Shown here in pieces: positions 1 to 8,081 of a stretch of 57,229 nucleotides of DNA. The translations under genes were made by a program, and so were the position numbers. Origin of the DNA: a virus; the IMG/VR virus record IMGVR_UViG_3300005471_000018, positions 1 to 57,229 of that record, one strand, 5' to 3'. Position 1 is the stretch's first letter; every line of letters starts with the position of its first letter. A model generated the notes under the pieces. That model saw nothing but the letters and a program-made list of their open reading frames with translations. It did no database searches and had not been told where the DNA came from.

Positions 1-120
1 GGCGATGTAGAAACCAGCTCAGAGCATGTTTCGTAACGGCATCCCTCGATGTCCAGGCGAGAGTCTGCGCCTCCCGGGTTGGCGGCTAGACACAGGAAGG
101 TAGAGGAAGGTAGAATCGGG
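1..120. repeat. Left terminal inverted repeat (120 bp)
   Basis: Positions 1-120 are, base for base, the reverse complement of 57110-57229; the match breaks at 121 (a against g). The repeat contains an inward promoter whose -10 box lies at 111-116. If the two ends were joined they would form a 240-bp perfect palindrome. Known sources of such ends are protein-primed linear genomes, hairpin telomeres, or an assembly that stops at the axis of a palindrome. None of the enzymes for the first two was recognised here. Confidence 0.97.
87..116 (+). promoter_or_regulatory. Inward promoter in the left inverted repeat
   Basis: A TAGACA -35 box (87-92), an 18-nt spacer and a TAGAAT -10 box (111-116) sit at the inner edge of the repeat. 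The predicted start is near 123, which leaves a leader of about 30 nt with a good Shine-Dalgarno before the first gene at 153. The motif AAGGTAGAAT recurs at 8518-8527 and at the right end. Confidence 0.6.
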
Positions 121-152
121 AAGCTAAGTAAGAAGGAGCAGAGGAGAGACGC

Positions 153-746
153 ATGAGCAATGATGAAGATCTTCTGGTTGCCGACATCCCGGTGCGGGGA
201 CGTGTCAGCAACCAACTCACCCCAGACCAAGCCACTCACATGCACGCCTGGATCCAGGCGCTGCGCTCCGGCGACTACGTGCAAGCCCAGTCCCGGCTGC
301 GCACGCCCGTGTACGTCGGAGACCAACGCAAAACCGGCTACTGCTGCCTCGGCGTCGCCGCAGAAATCGCCATCACACAGGGCTGCCCCATCGCCTGGGG
401 CACCAACAGCATCACCTCCAACACCATCGGCTCCATCGGCTCCATCGGCTCGGACAACACCGGGTACCACGACAGCAGCGGCAGCCTCGCCATCGGGCCG
501 ATGATCGAATGGTTCGGGTTCACTGGGAAATACGCCGCCATCGAGGTGCCCTGCAAGATGCTCGGCCGCCGGGGCAGCCGCAACCCCTGCATCGGCTACA
601 GGTTCGGCCACCATGACCCGCACACCTGCGCCCGGCCCGCGTTCGTTGAAGCCACCTCACTCAACGACCACTACAAGTGGGGTTTCGGCCAGATCGCCTC
701 CGCGTTCGAAGACTTCTACTTCCCGGCGGCCTCTGATGGTGAATAA
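153..746 (+). CDS. YCCLGV-family protein, paralogue 1
   Basis: This 197-aa protein of unknown function is the first of three tandem paralogues. The shared core runs: an alpha-helical W-x-x-x-LRSG segment, a Gln-rich LR segment, then Y-C-C-L-G-V-A-x-E-I-A (about residues 63-73) and a C-terminal G-F-x-Q-I-A-x-x-F-E block. Proteins with this YCCLGV core are common and uncharacterised in actinophages. An extra Cys/His-containing insert precedes the last block. A strong purine-rich ribosome binding site lies just upstream of the ATG, and the gene is the first behind the terminal promoter. Confidence 0.8.
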   Translation: MSNDEDLLVADIPVRGRVSNQLTPDQATHMHAWIQALRSGDYVQAQSRLRTPVYVGDQRKTGYCCLGVAAEIAITQGCPIAWGTNSITSNTIGSIGSIGSDNTGYHDSSGSLAIGPMIEWFGFTGKYAAIEVPCKMLGRRGSRNPCIGYRFGHHDPHTCARPAFVEATSLNDHYKWGFGQIASAFEDFYFPAASDGE

Positions 747-1212
747 GGAACGGGTCAGCGAACTGGTTGTCGCGTTGCGTTCCGGGGCGTGGCCGCAAAC
801 CACCGGCCGTCTCCGCAAAGACGACAATGGCAGCGCCAGCTTCTGCTGCCTGGGTGTCGCCTGCGAACTGGCCCTGCGCCAGGGTGTCGGCCACCGCATC
901 GACAGCCTCTACTACAGCGGCCCGCAAGACGTGTCCGGCGAGGTGGGCCACCGCTACCAGCTGCCCGCATCAGCGATCGAATGGTACGGGTTCAGCAACT
1001 CCAACCCGTTGATCAAAATCCTGTGCCGTGAGCTCCCGGCCAACCATCACGCCGCCTGGTGCGAGGACTGCCGCGCCGAGGGTGGCGTGCACCGCAATGA
1101 GGAATGCGACAACCTGATCGTCGTCGCTGCCACCGACGCCAACGACGAATACGGCCTGGACTTCAACCAGATCGCCGACGGTTTCGAACGCATGTACTTG
1201 GAAGGGGCATGA
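736..1212 (+). CDS. YCCLGV-family protein, paralogue 2
   Basis: A 158-aa relative of the flanking genes. It shares the LRSG, FCCLGVACELA and E-W-Y-G-F motifs, a CxxC pair and the C-terminal F-N-Q-I-A-D-G-F-E block. The reading frame is open further upstream (to 613), but the ATG at 736 starts the homology and overlaps the end of paralogue 1 by 11 nt, so it is preferred. Expression is probably translationally coupled. Function unknown. Confidence 0.78.
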   Translation: MVNKERVSELVVALRSGAWPQTTGRLRKDDNGSASFCCLGVACELALRQGVGHRIDSLYYSGPQDVSGEVGHRYQLPASAIEWYGFSNSNPLIKILCRELPANHHAAWCEDCRAEGGVHRNEECDNLIVVAATDANDEYGLDFNQIADGFERMYLEGA

Positions 1213-1709
1213 TGCTCGACCAGATCCACGCCGCCCGCCTGTCCGGTTTCATTACCGAACTGCGGTCCGGGCATTGGCTGCAAGCCCAGGCTGTGCTGCG
1301 CGAGGAAGATCACGAGGGGAAGGCGTCGTACTGCTGCCTTGGGGTGGCGTCGGAGATCGCCGCCAGCCACGGCGTGTGCACCCGCGAAGACGACACCTAC
1401 TACTCCCACGACCATGATCCAGACGAGGACGAAGGCGAAGCCAACGAATCTGATCTTCTCTGGGTGGTTTACGAGTGGTACGGGCTGCGCGAATCCAACC
1501 CGAAGATCAAAGTGTTGTGCGGCGAAATCCCCGACCAAGCCTCCGTCACCCTGTGCGAAACCTGCAGGCGAGTAGGGGACCGCGACGTCGACTGCAACAA
1601 CCTCGTCGAAGTCTGCGCGACAGAAGCCAACGACGAAACGGGGCTGGACTTCAACACGATCGCGGACGCGTTCGAACGCACCTACCTGCAGCCGGTCGCC
1701 GGTGAATAG
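1209..1709 (+). CDS. YCCLGV-family protein, paralogue 3
   Basis: A 166-aa third copy with LRSG, YCCLGVASEIA, E-W-Y-G, a CxxC pair and the F-N-T-I-A-D-A-F-E block, plus an acidic insert after the core. The ATG at 1209 overlaps the previous stop (ATGA); a second in-frame ATG at 1212 has the better spacing to the GAAGGGG ribosome binding site. The divergence among the three copies suggests an old duplication. Function unknown. Confidence 0.78.
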   Translation: MMLDQIHAARLSGFITELRSGHWLQAQAVLREEDHEGKASYCCLGVASEIAASHGVCTREDDTYYSHDHDPDEDEGEANESDLLWVVYEWYGLRESNPKIKVLCGEIPDQASVTLCETCRRVGDRDVDCNNLVEVCATEANDETGLDFNTIADAFERTYLQPVAGE

Positions 1710-2046
1710 GCCACACGTCGACCCGCAAACCGCCCTGACCATCCACGCGCTGTTGCACAAATGCGCCACGGAAGGCCGCGACCCGATCAGGGCCTTGGAC
1801 GAACTGGGGCATCTGAACTTCCCAGCCCTGGAGGAGCACCAGCTCAAGACAACACTCGGATCGGTAGCCGCTGTGCTCAACATGCTGTCGCTGGACACCA
1901 TCGTGAAGGTGCTCACCGACCGCATCGGGCAGCCACGTAGACAGCCCATGACTCCACACGAAACAAAGCAGCTGATCGTCGACTGGCTACTTACTTTCGC
2001 CGAAGATCCAATCAAACCCACACAGAAGGAGAAACCGACGCAATGA
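1702..2046 (+). CDS. Small helical protein of unknown function
   Basis: A 114-aa, predicted mostly helical protein starting at a GTG that overlaps the previous gene by 8 nt. It ends in an ATGA overlap with the next gene, so it is embedded in the operon. No motif was recognised. Confidence 0.65.
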   Translation: MNRPHVDPQTALTIHALLHKCATEGRDPIRALDELGHLNFPALEEHQLKTTLGSVAAVLNMLSLDTIVKVLTDRIGQPRRQPMTPHETKQLIVDWLLTFAEDPIKPTQKEKPTQ

Positions 2047-2915
2047 CCGCCGATCAGATCATCCTCACCCTCAACAAAACACCGGAAGGCGACTGGAAAC
2101 TCGGCGTCGCCCAACCACACACCAACAGCGCACCCAAGCCGAAGTACCGGCTGGAACCGGCACGCGACGGCCTGTTCCGGCCGGTGGCTTTGCGTAACGT
2201 CTACGACCAGTCCGGCTCCCTTGTCATCCGTGAAGGCAGCCGTGGCGGCCTGATCTGGGGCGAGGAAGCCCTGTCCCAGTTCGGCTCGTGCTGGGTTTCG
2301 GAACACGCCCAGGTCACCGAGCGTGCCCGTGTCAGGGAAGGCGCATCTGTTCTGTCCGATGCCAAGCTGTCAGGCAACGTGGTCGCCACCGGTAACTGCT
2401 ACATCTCCACCCGCGCGCAGATCTCCGGCTACGCCCAAATCTCTGGCACAGCCCAGATCTCCGGCGACGCCCAGGTGAAAAACCACGCCCAGATCCTGGG
2501 TAACTCCATCGTCGACGGCAACGCTGTGATCGACGCCGGGGTGCAACTTGTCGGCACCCAGGTCACTGACAGCGCCCACATCGAAAGCGACGATGGTTTC
2601 TTCCTGGGCAGCATCTACTTGACCGGCGACATGCAGGTCACCGGCTGCCGCAGCGTTCTTTCGATCTCTACCTGCTGGGGGCCGTTGACGGTGGCCCCGT
2701 GCCGGTCGGGTCGCTGGCTCGGCTCGGTCGGATGCCAGCGGTTCCAAACGTTCCACCAGCTGGGTTATCTGGCACGGGAGCACGGCCAGGACTTCGAGCA
2801 GGAGATGCTGCCGCATTGGTTTGAGATGATGCGCCGCGCGTTCCAGGAATGGGGGCTGGCTAAGAGCGTCATCGACGAGACCACCGCAGCCCGCGAAACC
2901 CACGCGATCTTCTAG
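2043..2915 (+). CDS. Left-handed beta-helix (hexapeptide-like) repeat protein
   Basis: A 290-aa protein. Residues about 80-190 consist of short repeats with alternating Ala/Ile/Val and Gln, such as AQISG and AQVTE, typical of a polymer-forming left-handed beta-helix. A globular, Cys/Trp-rich C-terminal region follows. The repeats resemble those of hexapeptide acyltransferases and of YadA-like stalks, but no catalytic histidine was identified. A structural or polymer-forming role is as likely as an enzyme. It starts in an ATGA overlap with the preceding gene. Confidence 0.7.
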   Translation: MTADQIILTLNKTPEGDWKLGVAQPHTNSAPKPKYRLEPARDGLFRPVALRNVYDQSGSLVIREGSRGGLIWGEEALSQFGSCWVSEHAQVTERARVREGASVLSDAKLSGNVVATGNCYISTRAQISGYAQISGTAQISGDAQVKNHAQILGNSIVDGNAVIDAGVQLVGTQVTDSAHIESDDGFFLGSIYLTGDMQVTGCRSVLSISTCWGPLTVAPCRSGRWLGSVGCQRFQTFHQLGYLAREHGQDFEQEMLPHWFEMMRRAFQEWGLAKSVIDETTAARETHAIF

Positions 2916-2941
2916 ACGGTTCGCCTCGCCGACGAAACAAG

Positions 2942-3415
2942 ATGCGGCGCACAATCCAGATCATGGGTTGTGCGCCGCACGAGTTGGAATGGATCAGGGA
3001 ACACATGGAAGAGATCATCGACGCAACCGATGCGGCGTTTGCTGTCCAGGCCGACGGGGATATGCCGTTGGTGTGGTTTGAGCAGGTCGCCGCGCAGTTC
3101 GATTTGACGCCGCCGGTTATTGAGGACCCGGCCCCGTGGGAGTGGGACACCGACCCGCCGTTGGGGGTGTTGGTGCGTGAGATTGCTCAGCGTCTGCACC
3201 CGGGCGAGGATGTGACGGGTTGGCTTTATACGCAGCAGCAGCTGGCGTGGTATATCCAGGACCGGGACTTCGTTGATCAGCATCGGGAAGATCTTGAGGA
3301 GAGTCTCGCGCAGATGCGCACGGGTGAAGGTGTAGACGTTGATCCGGATGAGTTGCGGGCCGACGTCTTGGATGTGCAGGGGGCCGCTGATTGTGGTGAG
3401 GTACAACCCTCGTAG
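2942..3415 (+). CDS. Acidic protein of unknown function
   Basis: A 157-aa acidic, predicted helical protein rich in Trp and Glu/Asp. A second possible start lies at 2963. The 3' end overlaps the next small gene in another frame. No family recognised. Confidence 0.6.
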   Translation: MRRTIQIMGCAPHELEWIREHMEEIIDATDAAFAVQADGDMPLVWFEQVAAQFDLTPPVIEDPAPWEWDTDPPLGVLVREIAQRLHPGEDVTGWLYTQQQLAWYIQDRDFVDQHREDLEESLAQMRTGEGVDVDPDELRADVLDVQGAADCGEVQPS

Positions 3416-3536
3416 GGCGCTGGTGGGGTTGCTGGTGGTCCTGGCGGCGGCGGGGGTGTCGTTGATTTTTTTGTGCAGTGTCGCGTTTTGGGAGGTTGTT
3501 CCTTGCCCCATGATGATGAGTTCATGCGGCTGGTGA
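3393..3536 (+). CDS. Small membrane protein
   Basis: A 47-aa reading frame from a GTG at 3393 (or 3396), with one hydrophobic helix (VGLLVVLAAAGVSLIFL) after a short basic N-terminus. It overlaps the end of the preceding gene and the start of the next. Small single-pass proteins of this type are frequent in actinophages; function unknown. Confidence 0.45.
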   Translation: MVRYNPRRALVGLLVVLAAAGVSLIFLCSVAFWEVVPCPMMMSSCGW

Positions 3537-3625
3537 TCCATGATGCGGTGGTGCGCCGGATTGAGGCTAGGTGGCGTCTGCTGCGCCGCCGCAGACGTAG
3601 TTATGTGATGCGGAGGTGGTGGTGA
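3503..3625 (+). CDS. Very small basic protein
   Basis: A 40-aa frame starting at TTG 3503, directly behind a strong GGGAGG ribosome binding site. It is rich in Arg (a run of five near the C-terminus) and ends in a TGATG overlap with the next gene. Placement between tightly coupled genes is the main support. Confidence 0.4.
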   Translation: MPHDDEFMRLVIHDAVVRRIEARWRLLRRRRRSYVMRRWW

Positions 3626-4161
3626 TGTCGGGGTTTTATCCGGTGGCTGGCGAGGACCGGGCTGTGTTGGAGGCGTTGCGGGATGAGTTGAAAGCTCAGC
3701 GGCTGCAACGGAATTGGACGTATGGGCATGCTGCTGCGCAGGTGGATCGGTCGCATAATTTTCTGTATGAGATGGAGAATTTGCGGTCTGGTTTGAAAAT
3801 GGACAACCTGCAGTTATGGGCGTCTATATATGATTTGCGGATTGAGTTCAGCCTGGACGGGTTCTGGAATTTTGTCTGGCCCCACGACGAACTGACGATG
3901 CTCTACCAACTGTCCCGGCCCTTTGATGCCAAGGATTTTCAGCGGCTGTGGCTGGTTTCTGCGTTGCAGGCGTGGCGGGAAAGGCTTGGCATCACGTCGG
4001 CGGAGGTGGGTTATTGGATGGGGCTTACCGCCGGTGCGGTCACCGAGTGGGAACGCACGACGAGTAACCCGTTGATGTTGCGGGCTATGGCGCAGGCCCG
4101 GATGGTGAAGACTTCGGTGACGATGAAACTATGGAAACGAGAAGATTGGATATTCAAATGA
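3625..4161 (+). CDS. Double helix-turn-helix regulator (XRE-like)
   Basis: A 178-aa protein. Residues about 12-55 and 110-150 each look like an XRE-type HTH; the second contains G-I-T-S-A-E-V-G-Y-W-M-G-L-T. The ATG at 3625 is chosen because of a GGAGG box 8 nt upstream and a TGATG overlap with the preceding stop. It is likely a DNA-binding regulator of the early operon; targets unknown. Confidence 0.65.
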   Translation: MSGFYPVAGEDRAVLEALRDELKAQRLQRNWTYGHAAAQVDRSHNFLYEMENLRSGLKMDNLQLWASIYDLRIEFSLDGFWNFVWPHDELTMLYQLSRPFDAKDFQRLWLVSALQAWRERLGITSAEVGYWMGLTAGAVTEWERTTSNPLMLRAMAQARMVKTSVTMKLWKREDWIFK

Positions 4162-4565
4162 GCCGATACAAGATTCTGGTTGGCGTCAACGGCAGCGAAT
4201 ACCACACCCTGGACGTTGACGCCGACACCATCGTCCAAGACCCGGTCACCGAGGTCATCGAATTCCGCCGCGACGATGACCTGTTCCCTGTGGCTTATGT
4301 GCCACGCGCCCGGATCATCTACATCCAGAACATGACTATGGTCCTGGACAATCTTGTGAAGGACAAACTCGCCACCGGCGGCGTCGTCAGCACGCCGTGG
4401 CAGGAAAAGATCCGTCCCCCCAGCCCAGATGTGGACCAGAGATTGGTGATGCGCTACCGCGAGGGGCTGGTCCCAGACCCGATCGGCGACGCGGCCCGCG
4501 ACGCAGCGAAACGCTTCAACATCCAGGTCAAGGCTGCCGGGGAGCTGGGCGAAAACTGCGCCTGA
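4158..4565 (+). CDS. Unknown protein after the HTH regulator
   Basis: A 135-aa protein starting in an ATGA overlap with the regulator gene. The N-terminal half looks beta-rich and the C-terminus helical. A strong hairpin follows its stop codon, so it is probably the last gene of its transcription unit. No family recognised. Confidence 0.65.
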   Translation: MSRYKILVGVNGSEYHTLDVDADTIVQDPVTEVIEFRRDDDLFPVAYVPRARIIYIQNMTMVLDNLVKDKLATGGVVSTPWQEKIRPPSPDVDQRLVMRYREGLVPDPIGDAARDAAKRFNIQVKAAGELGENCA

Positions 4566-4574
4566 ACATGATTT

Positions 4575-4609
4575 GAGGCCCGAGCCTGCTAACGACAGGT
4601 TCGGGCCTC
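4575..4609 (+). terminator. Hairpin terminator after the first early operon
   Basis: A 14-bp stem with one G-T pair (4575-4588 with 4596-4609) and a 7-nt loop follows the stop at 4565. There is no long T-run, so termination strength is uncertain. The rest of 4610-4809 holds no convincing gene. Confidence 0.55.
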
Positions 4610-4809
4610 ACTGTCTTCAAGCGTCTCCACGTAGCCCCGCACCAGTGTGCTGAGACCAGCGGCGAGTTTCAGTCGCGCCGGGTCCGCCGAGTTCCTTGAA
4701 GGTTTCCTTCCGGTGAAGGTTCCACCATGATGGCACGCCAGTCTTCGAAACGTCAAGGATGTACGTGGAAGGTCGTCGGAGGTTGCGCACGATCATCGGA
4801 GGGGGTATT

Positions 4810-5064
4810 GTGCCCCACATGAACATCCTGAACGTCAAACTGATCTACACCGTGCTTCTGTGCACGGTTACGGCCATGGCAGCAATCTGGATGATCCCAC
4901 CACTGCTGCGCGAACTCGGATACCACAGCGCAGGCATCGCGCTTAAACCCCTGTGGTTCGCAGGCAAAAGCAACAACCCGCACGACCTGCGCCCGTGGAA
5001 CCGGCTTCGGTTCTACAACCACCGCCGCGCCTACGCTGGAGAACACCGTGGCGTCAAATGGTGA
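4810..5064 (+). CDS. Small membrane protein
   Basis: An 84-aa protein with one N-terminal transmembrane helix (about residues 10-30) and a basic C-terminal tail. GTG 4810 is chosen because a GGAGGGGG box lies 4-5 nt upstream; ATG 4819 is an alternative. It overlaps the next gene by 17 nt. Confidence 0.55.
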   Translation: MPHMNILNVKLIYTVLLCTVTAMAAIWMIPPLLRELGYHSAGIALKPLWFAGKSNNPHDLRPWNRLRFYNHRRAYAGEHRGVKW

Positions 5065-5251
5065 AACGAACATCGACAAACTGATCGAAGAAGTCCGACG
5101 CCCGTTCCTGCCCGACTACCTTGCAGTCCAAAGACTGGCCATCATCTGCGAGCTGCAACAGGCACGCATCAAAGCCCTCGAAACAGAAATCTTCGACCGC
5201 TGCATGGACCTGCGCCAGCGCGTGGCGTCCATGGAACAAACCCACCGATAG
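5048..5251 (+). CDS. Small coiled-coil protein
   Basis: A 67-aa protein from GTG 5048 with a GGAG box upstream. Residues about 28-65 form a likely coiled coil (heptad-like Leu/Ile/Ala spacing). Function unknown. Confidence 0.6.
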   Translation: MASNGETNIDKLIEEVRRPFLPDYLAVQRLAIICELQQARIKALETEIFDRCMDLRQRVASMEQTHR

Positions 5252-5263
5252 GAGAGATCGTTG

Positions 5264-5716
5264 ATGAGTTGGCCCCAACTGCCCCAGGAACGGATAGCCG
5301 CCGCTACACACCGCGCTGTTGCCCGGGTGCTTTCCGGCGAACCATCGTCAAGTGTGGTCCCGGTGGGACCAGGTCAGGACAAAATCTGCGACCTTGACCA
5401 GCTCGGCGTGCTGTACGAAGAATTCGTCGCCCGCCATTCCCGCCACGCCGAAGACGAGCAGTGGCTCAAGGAGTTCAAGGCCCAGGTCAGGCAGTTCTCC
5501 GGCGACGCCAACGTGTACCGCTACCGGGGCCGTGTCGTGTTCACCGACGACCGCAACGGCCGCTTCTCCGTCAAAGAACTCGAATCCTTCGATCCTGACA
5601 TGGTGGCGCAGTACACCCGCATCGTTGCCAAAGAACAATTCGACGAAGACGCCTTCCGCAACGACCACCCGGAACTGTGGGAACGTCTGCGCGCCCAACG
5701 GTTCCTCGTCAAATAA
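5264..5716 (+). CDS. Unknown protein upstream of the ParB-like gene
   Basis: A 150-aa protein; ATG 5264 follows an AGGAGAG box. The C-terminal half is charged and helical. It lies immediately upstream of the ParB-like gene. No family recognised. Confidence 0.65.
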   Translation: MSWPQLPQERIAAATHRAVARVLSGEPSSSVVPVGPGQDKICDLDQLGVLYEEFVARHSRHAEDEQWLKEFKAQVRQFSGDANVYRYRGRVVFTDDRNGRFSVKELESFDPDMVAQYTRIVAKEQFDEDAFRNDHPELWERLRAQRFLVK

Positions 5717-5748
5717 ACCTACGCAACATCCGAGAGGAGAACGCAGAA

Positions 5749-6768
5749 ATGACCGAAGAAAGGGTGCCCCCAGCTGAACTGGTGCTGCGGGCGGATCCCG
5801 TCGACACACCCATGCTGTACTTCGTGGTGTGGGCCGACGGCCCTCTCGCCCGTGACCTGCTGCAATGGAACCAGGAACCCGAACTGGGCAAGGCGGGCAC
5901 CAACCGCAAAGCCTCCGACATCAAGGTCGCCGAGTACTGCGCCACCATGCTCGCCGACGAATGGCAAACCAACCCGCACCCAGTGGTGTTCTCCGAAACC
6001 GGCTGGCAGGAAGACGGCCAGCAGCGGCTCAAGGCCTTGGTGAAGGCGTCGCTGACCCGGCCCAACATCCGGGTTCCGCTGACGATTTGCATCAACGCCC
6101 CCGACGAGTCGCGGATGGTGATGGACCTCGGCAAACGCCGCACCCCGTCGGACTTCCTGAAGATGGCTGGGCAGTCCAACACTGTCGTCCTCGCGTCGGC
6201 GCTCAAGATGCTTTACAACTACGACCACACCCCCCGCACCGGCCCTGAGGTGTGGCGTAAAACCCGGTGGACGCCGACGCTGCAGGCCGAAGTCCTTGCC
6301 GCGCACCCGATGATCCGTGAAGGGATCAAGGCAGCGACGCGGTCTAAACATCTGCTGACTGTCGTGCCCGGCGCGGTGCTGTGGTATCTGATCTACCGGG
6401 CGATGGAGGACGGCGGCGAGAAGGCCAACTGGTTCTTCCGTGGCCTGGAACGCGGCACCAACCCCGACGAGCTCGACGCCCGTTACACGTTCCGTGAGGG
6501 TTTGGCCCGCGCCTCTCTGGTGCACCGTGACTGGGATTCGGCTGACTACCTTGGTATCGGCATCAAAGCGTTCAACGCGTGGGCTGTCGGCGAGAACAAG
6601 TGGGTGTTCGGTCTGCGTAAGAACGAACGCTTCCCGAAGGTCATCTCGGCGGCGCAGTCGCTGCCGCTGCAGAAGATCCTCACCGAGGCGGAGCTCAAGG
6701 CCATCGGCGACGCGACGAAGGAGATCAAGACCGGCGACAAGCCGTACGTGAAGTTTGAGCAGCCGTAA
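5749..6768 (+). CDS. ParB-like DNA-binding protein
   Basis: A 339-aa protein. Around residues 55-130 it carries the pattern of phage ParB/Srx-like domains: a helix, W-x-x-N-P-x-P-V-V-F, then DGQQRL (the usual DGxHRL/DGQQRL signature), then M-D-L-G-K-R-R-T-P-S-D-F. The rest is helical. In actinophages such proteins are usually annotated as ParB-like nuclease-domain proteins; a role in DNA binding or regulation is inferred. The start at 5749 is supported by GAGAGGAGA upstream. Confidence 0.7.
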   Translation: MTEERVPPAELVLRADPVDTPMLYFVVWADGPLARDLLQWNQEPELGKAGTNRKASDIKVAEYCATMLADEWQTNPHPVVFSETGWQEDGQQRLKALVKASLTRPNIRVPLTICINAPDESRMVMDLGKRRTPSDFLKMAGQSNTVVLASALKMLYNYDHTPRTGPEVWRKTRWTPTLQAEVLAAHPMIREGIKAATRSKHLLTVVPGAVLWYLIYRAMEDGGEKANWFFRGLERGTNPDELDARYTFREGLARASLVHRDWDSADYLGIGIKAFNAWAVGENKWVFGLRKNERFPKVISAAQSLPLQKILTEAELKAIGDATKEIKTGDKPYVKFEQP

Positions 6769-6783
6769 CCAGCAAACGAACCT

Positions 6784-6821
6784 AGTAGAGGTGCCATACT
6801 ATGTCGTATGGCACCTCTACT
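6784..6821 (+). promoter_or_regulatory. Perfect hairpin over the rusA start codon
   Basis: A perfect 16-bp stem (6784-6799 with 6806-6821) with a 6-nt loop includes the only AGAGGTG-like ribosome binding site and the ATG (6808) of rusA. In the mRNA both would be paired, which suggests translational control. The DNA palindrome could equally be a protein-binding operator. There is no T-run, so it is not a typical terminator. Confidence 0.65.
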
Positions 6822-7263
6822 TACTTTCAACGTCCTTGGGGTTCCGGCCCCGCAAGGCTCCAAGATAGCCCGATACAATAAGAAAACGGGCCAAGCCTAC
6901 GTTGTGGAACAAAACGACCAGGCGAAGACGAGCTGGCGGCAGGATGTCATCAACGCCGCCATGATCGCCCGTAAGGCGATCAACTTAGACACCATCGACG
7001 GTCCCGTGTGGATCGACGTCGAATTCCGGCTGCCGCGTCCCCCGTCGGTGAACGTCAAAAGGCGTCCCTACCCTTGCGTGAAACCGGACGGCGACAAGCT
7101 GGACCGCAACACCCGCGACGCGTTGACGCAGGCAGGGGTGTATCGAGACGATGCTCAGGTGGTGAACTGGCGCGGGTCCAAGCGTTACGCCACCGACGAT
7201 CCGCTTGGTGCGCCGGGCGCGACGATCAGGGTGGGGCTGGTTCCGTTGCCTGAGATCATTTAA
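6808..7263 (+). CDS. rusA: RusA-family Holliday junction resolvase
   Basis: A 151-aa protein of the usual length for RusA, an endonuclease that resolves four-way junctions during recombination or before packaging. The family signature is clear: an N-terminal G-x-P-x-P-Q-G-S-K, then K-P-D-G-D-K-L-D-R (about residue 88) and G-V-Y-R-D-D-A-Q-V. The aspartates in these two motifs are the metal ligands. The start lies inside a perfect hairpin. Confidence 0.88.
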   Translation: MAPLLTFNVLGVPAPQGSKIARYNKKTGQAYVVEQNDQAKTSWRQDVINAAMIARKAINLDTIDGPVWIDVEFRLPRPPSVNVKRRPYPCVKPDGDKLDRNTRDALTQAGVYRDDAQVVNWRGSKRYATDDPLGAPGATIRVGLVPLPEII

Positions 7264-7299
7264 AGTGCGTGTAAGCACCGACACGTACCAGGGGGCACG

Positions 7300-7500
7300 A
7301 TGAACCTAGGCAACTACGACGCGGACGATCAACTGTCCACAAACGAATGCGCCGCGCTGGCCAGAGTCAACCGGCGCACAGTGGTGACATGGATCCGTTC
7401 CGGCCAACTGGAAGCCTCACGGCTGCCGGGACGGCGGGGGCATTACCGCATCCGCTACGCCGACTTCAAACGCTTGGTCACTAAACCAGCAACGGAATAG
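7300..7500 (+). CDS. Small HTH protein (excisionase/MerR-like)
   Basis: A 66-aa protein with an L-S-T-N-E-C-A-A-L-x-x-V-N-x-x-T-V-x-x-W-I-x-S-G-x-L pattern and a basic wing (RRGHYRI), as in excisionase-type winged HTH domains. No integrase is present, so a regulatory role is more likely than excision. An AGGGGG ribosome binding site precedes the ATG. Confidence 0.75.
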   Translation: MNLGNYDADDQLSTNECAALARVNRRTVVTWIRSGQLEASRLPGRRGHYRIRYADFKRLVTKPATE

Positions 7501-7503
7501 GAG

Positions 7504-7857
7504 TCACGCGCTGGCCGGTCCACGCGGCGCGTGACTGAACTCGCGGCCTTGCCCCTTGGTCAGATGCCGGGCGGAGGGTTCTGACTCGGCACGCAGCCAT
7601 TCAGCCTGTTTGTAGGGCAGCCCTGCTCTGCGTGTCATGACAGTGGCGAGCATCCGGGCGTTGTGTTGGACGCGCCAGCGGTCGTGTCCGGACACGCGCA
7701 GCCAAATTTCTACAGCGCCTTTCGGGTTGTTGATGGTCATGCCGAGAAGCGCCGGGTGTTTGCCGGTCATGATCTCGTAGGCCTTGTGCAGCGCGGCGAC
7801 AGCGTCGGTGTGGGTGAACTGCCCGAGAGGTATCCGGAACACATGGACCTGGATCAC
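7504..7857 (-). CDS. Unknown protein downstream of the holin
   Basis: A 117-aa protein; GTG 7857 lies 5 nt beyond the holin stop. The frame stays open upstream, but that part is antisense to the holin frame and Arg/His-rich, so the short form is preferred. It converges with the HTH gene ending at 7500. Function unknown. Confidence 0.5.
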   Translation of the reverse strand: MIQVHVFRIPLGQFTHTDAVAALHKAYEIMTGKHPALLGMTINNPKGAVEIWLRVSGHDRWRVQHNARMLATVMTRRAGLPYKQAEWLRAESEPSARHLTKGQGREFSHAPRGPASA

Positions 7858-7862
7858 GGTGT

Positions 7863-8078
7863 TCAGGATACGGCAGATGGGCTGTCGGTGCCTTTTTTGG
7901 TGGTGATGATCGACGTGAGCAGCGAGAGCAACATCATGAATCCTGTCGCTTCGGCGGCGAACGAAATGTCGAGGTCTTTGAGGCCGGTGACGTCGGTGCC
8001 GAGGAACATAATCAGCGACTGGGCACCGGTTTTGATCATGCGCTCGGTGACTTCTTTCCACCACTGTTTGGTGAACAT
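7863..8078 (-). CDS. Holin, r1t type
   Basis: A 71-aa protein with the r1t holin pattern: an N-terminal W-W-K-E-V-x-E-R segment, a first hydrophobic helix (about 18-28), an A-A-E-A linker and a second helix (47-60), then a polar tail. Holins of this family form the membrane lesion that releases the endolysin. The lysin gene lies about 2 kb away at 10147-10836. Confidence 0.8.
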   Translation of the reverse strand: MFTKQWWKEVTERMIKTGAQSLIMFLGTDVTGLKDLDISFAAEATGFMMLLSLLTSIITTKKGTDSPSAVS

Positions 8079-8081
8079 CGC

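Noticed and set aside
160-504. Alternative long frame inside the first gene, and many similar Pro/Ser/Arg-rich frames throughout
   Set aside because: High GC content keeps antisense and out-of-frame readings open. Their compositions are Arg/Pro/Ser-rich shadows of the real genes, and they lack start signals.
2043-2915. A hexapeptide acyltransferase
   Set aside because: The repeats fit a left-handed beta-helix, but no catalytic His or substrate motif was found, so an enzyme name is not justified.
7300-7500. Evidence for lysogeny from the excisionase-like HTH protein
   Set aside because: No tyrosine or serine integrase and no attachment site were found; small winged HTH proteins also act as plain regulators.
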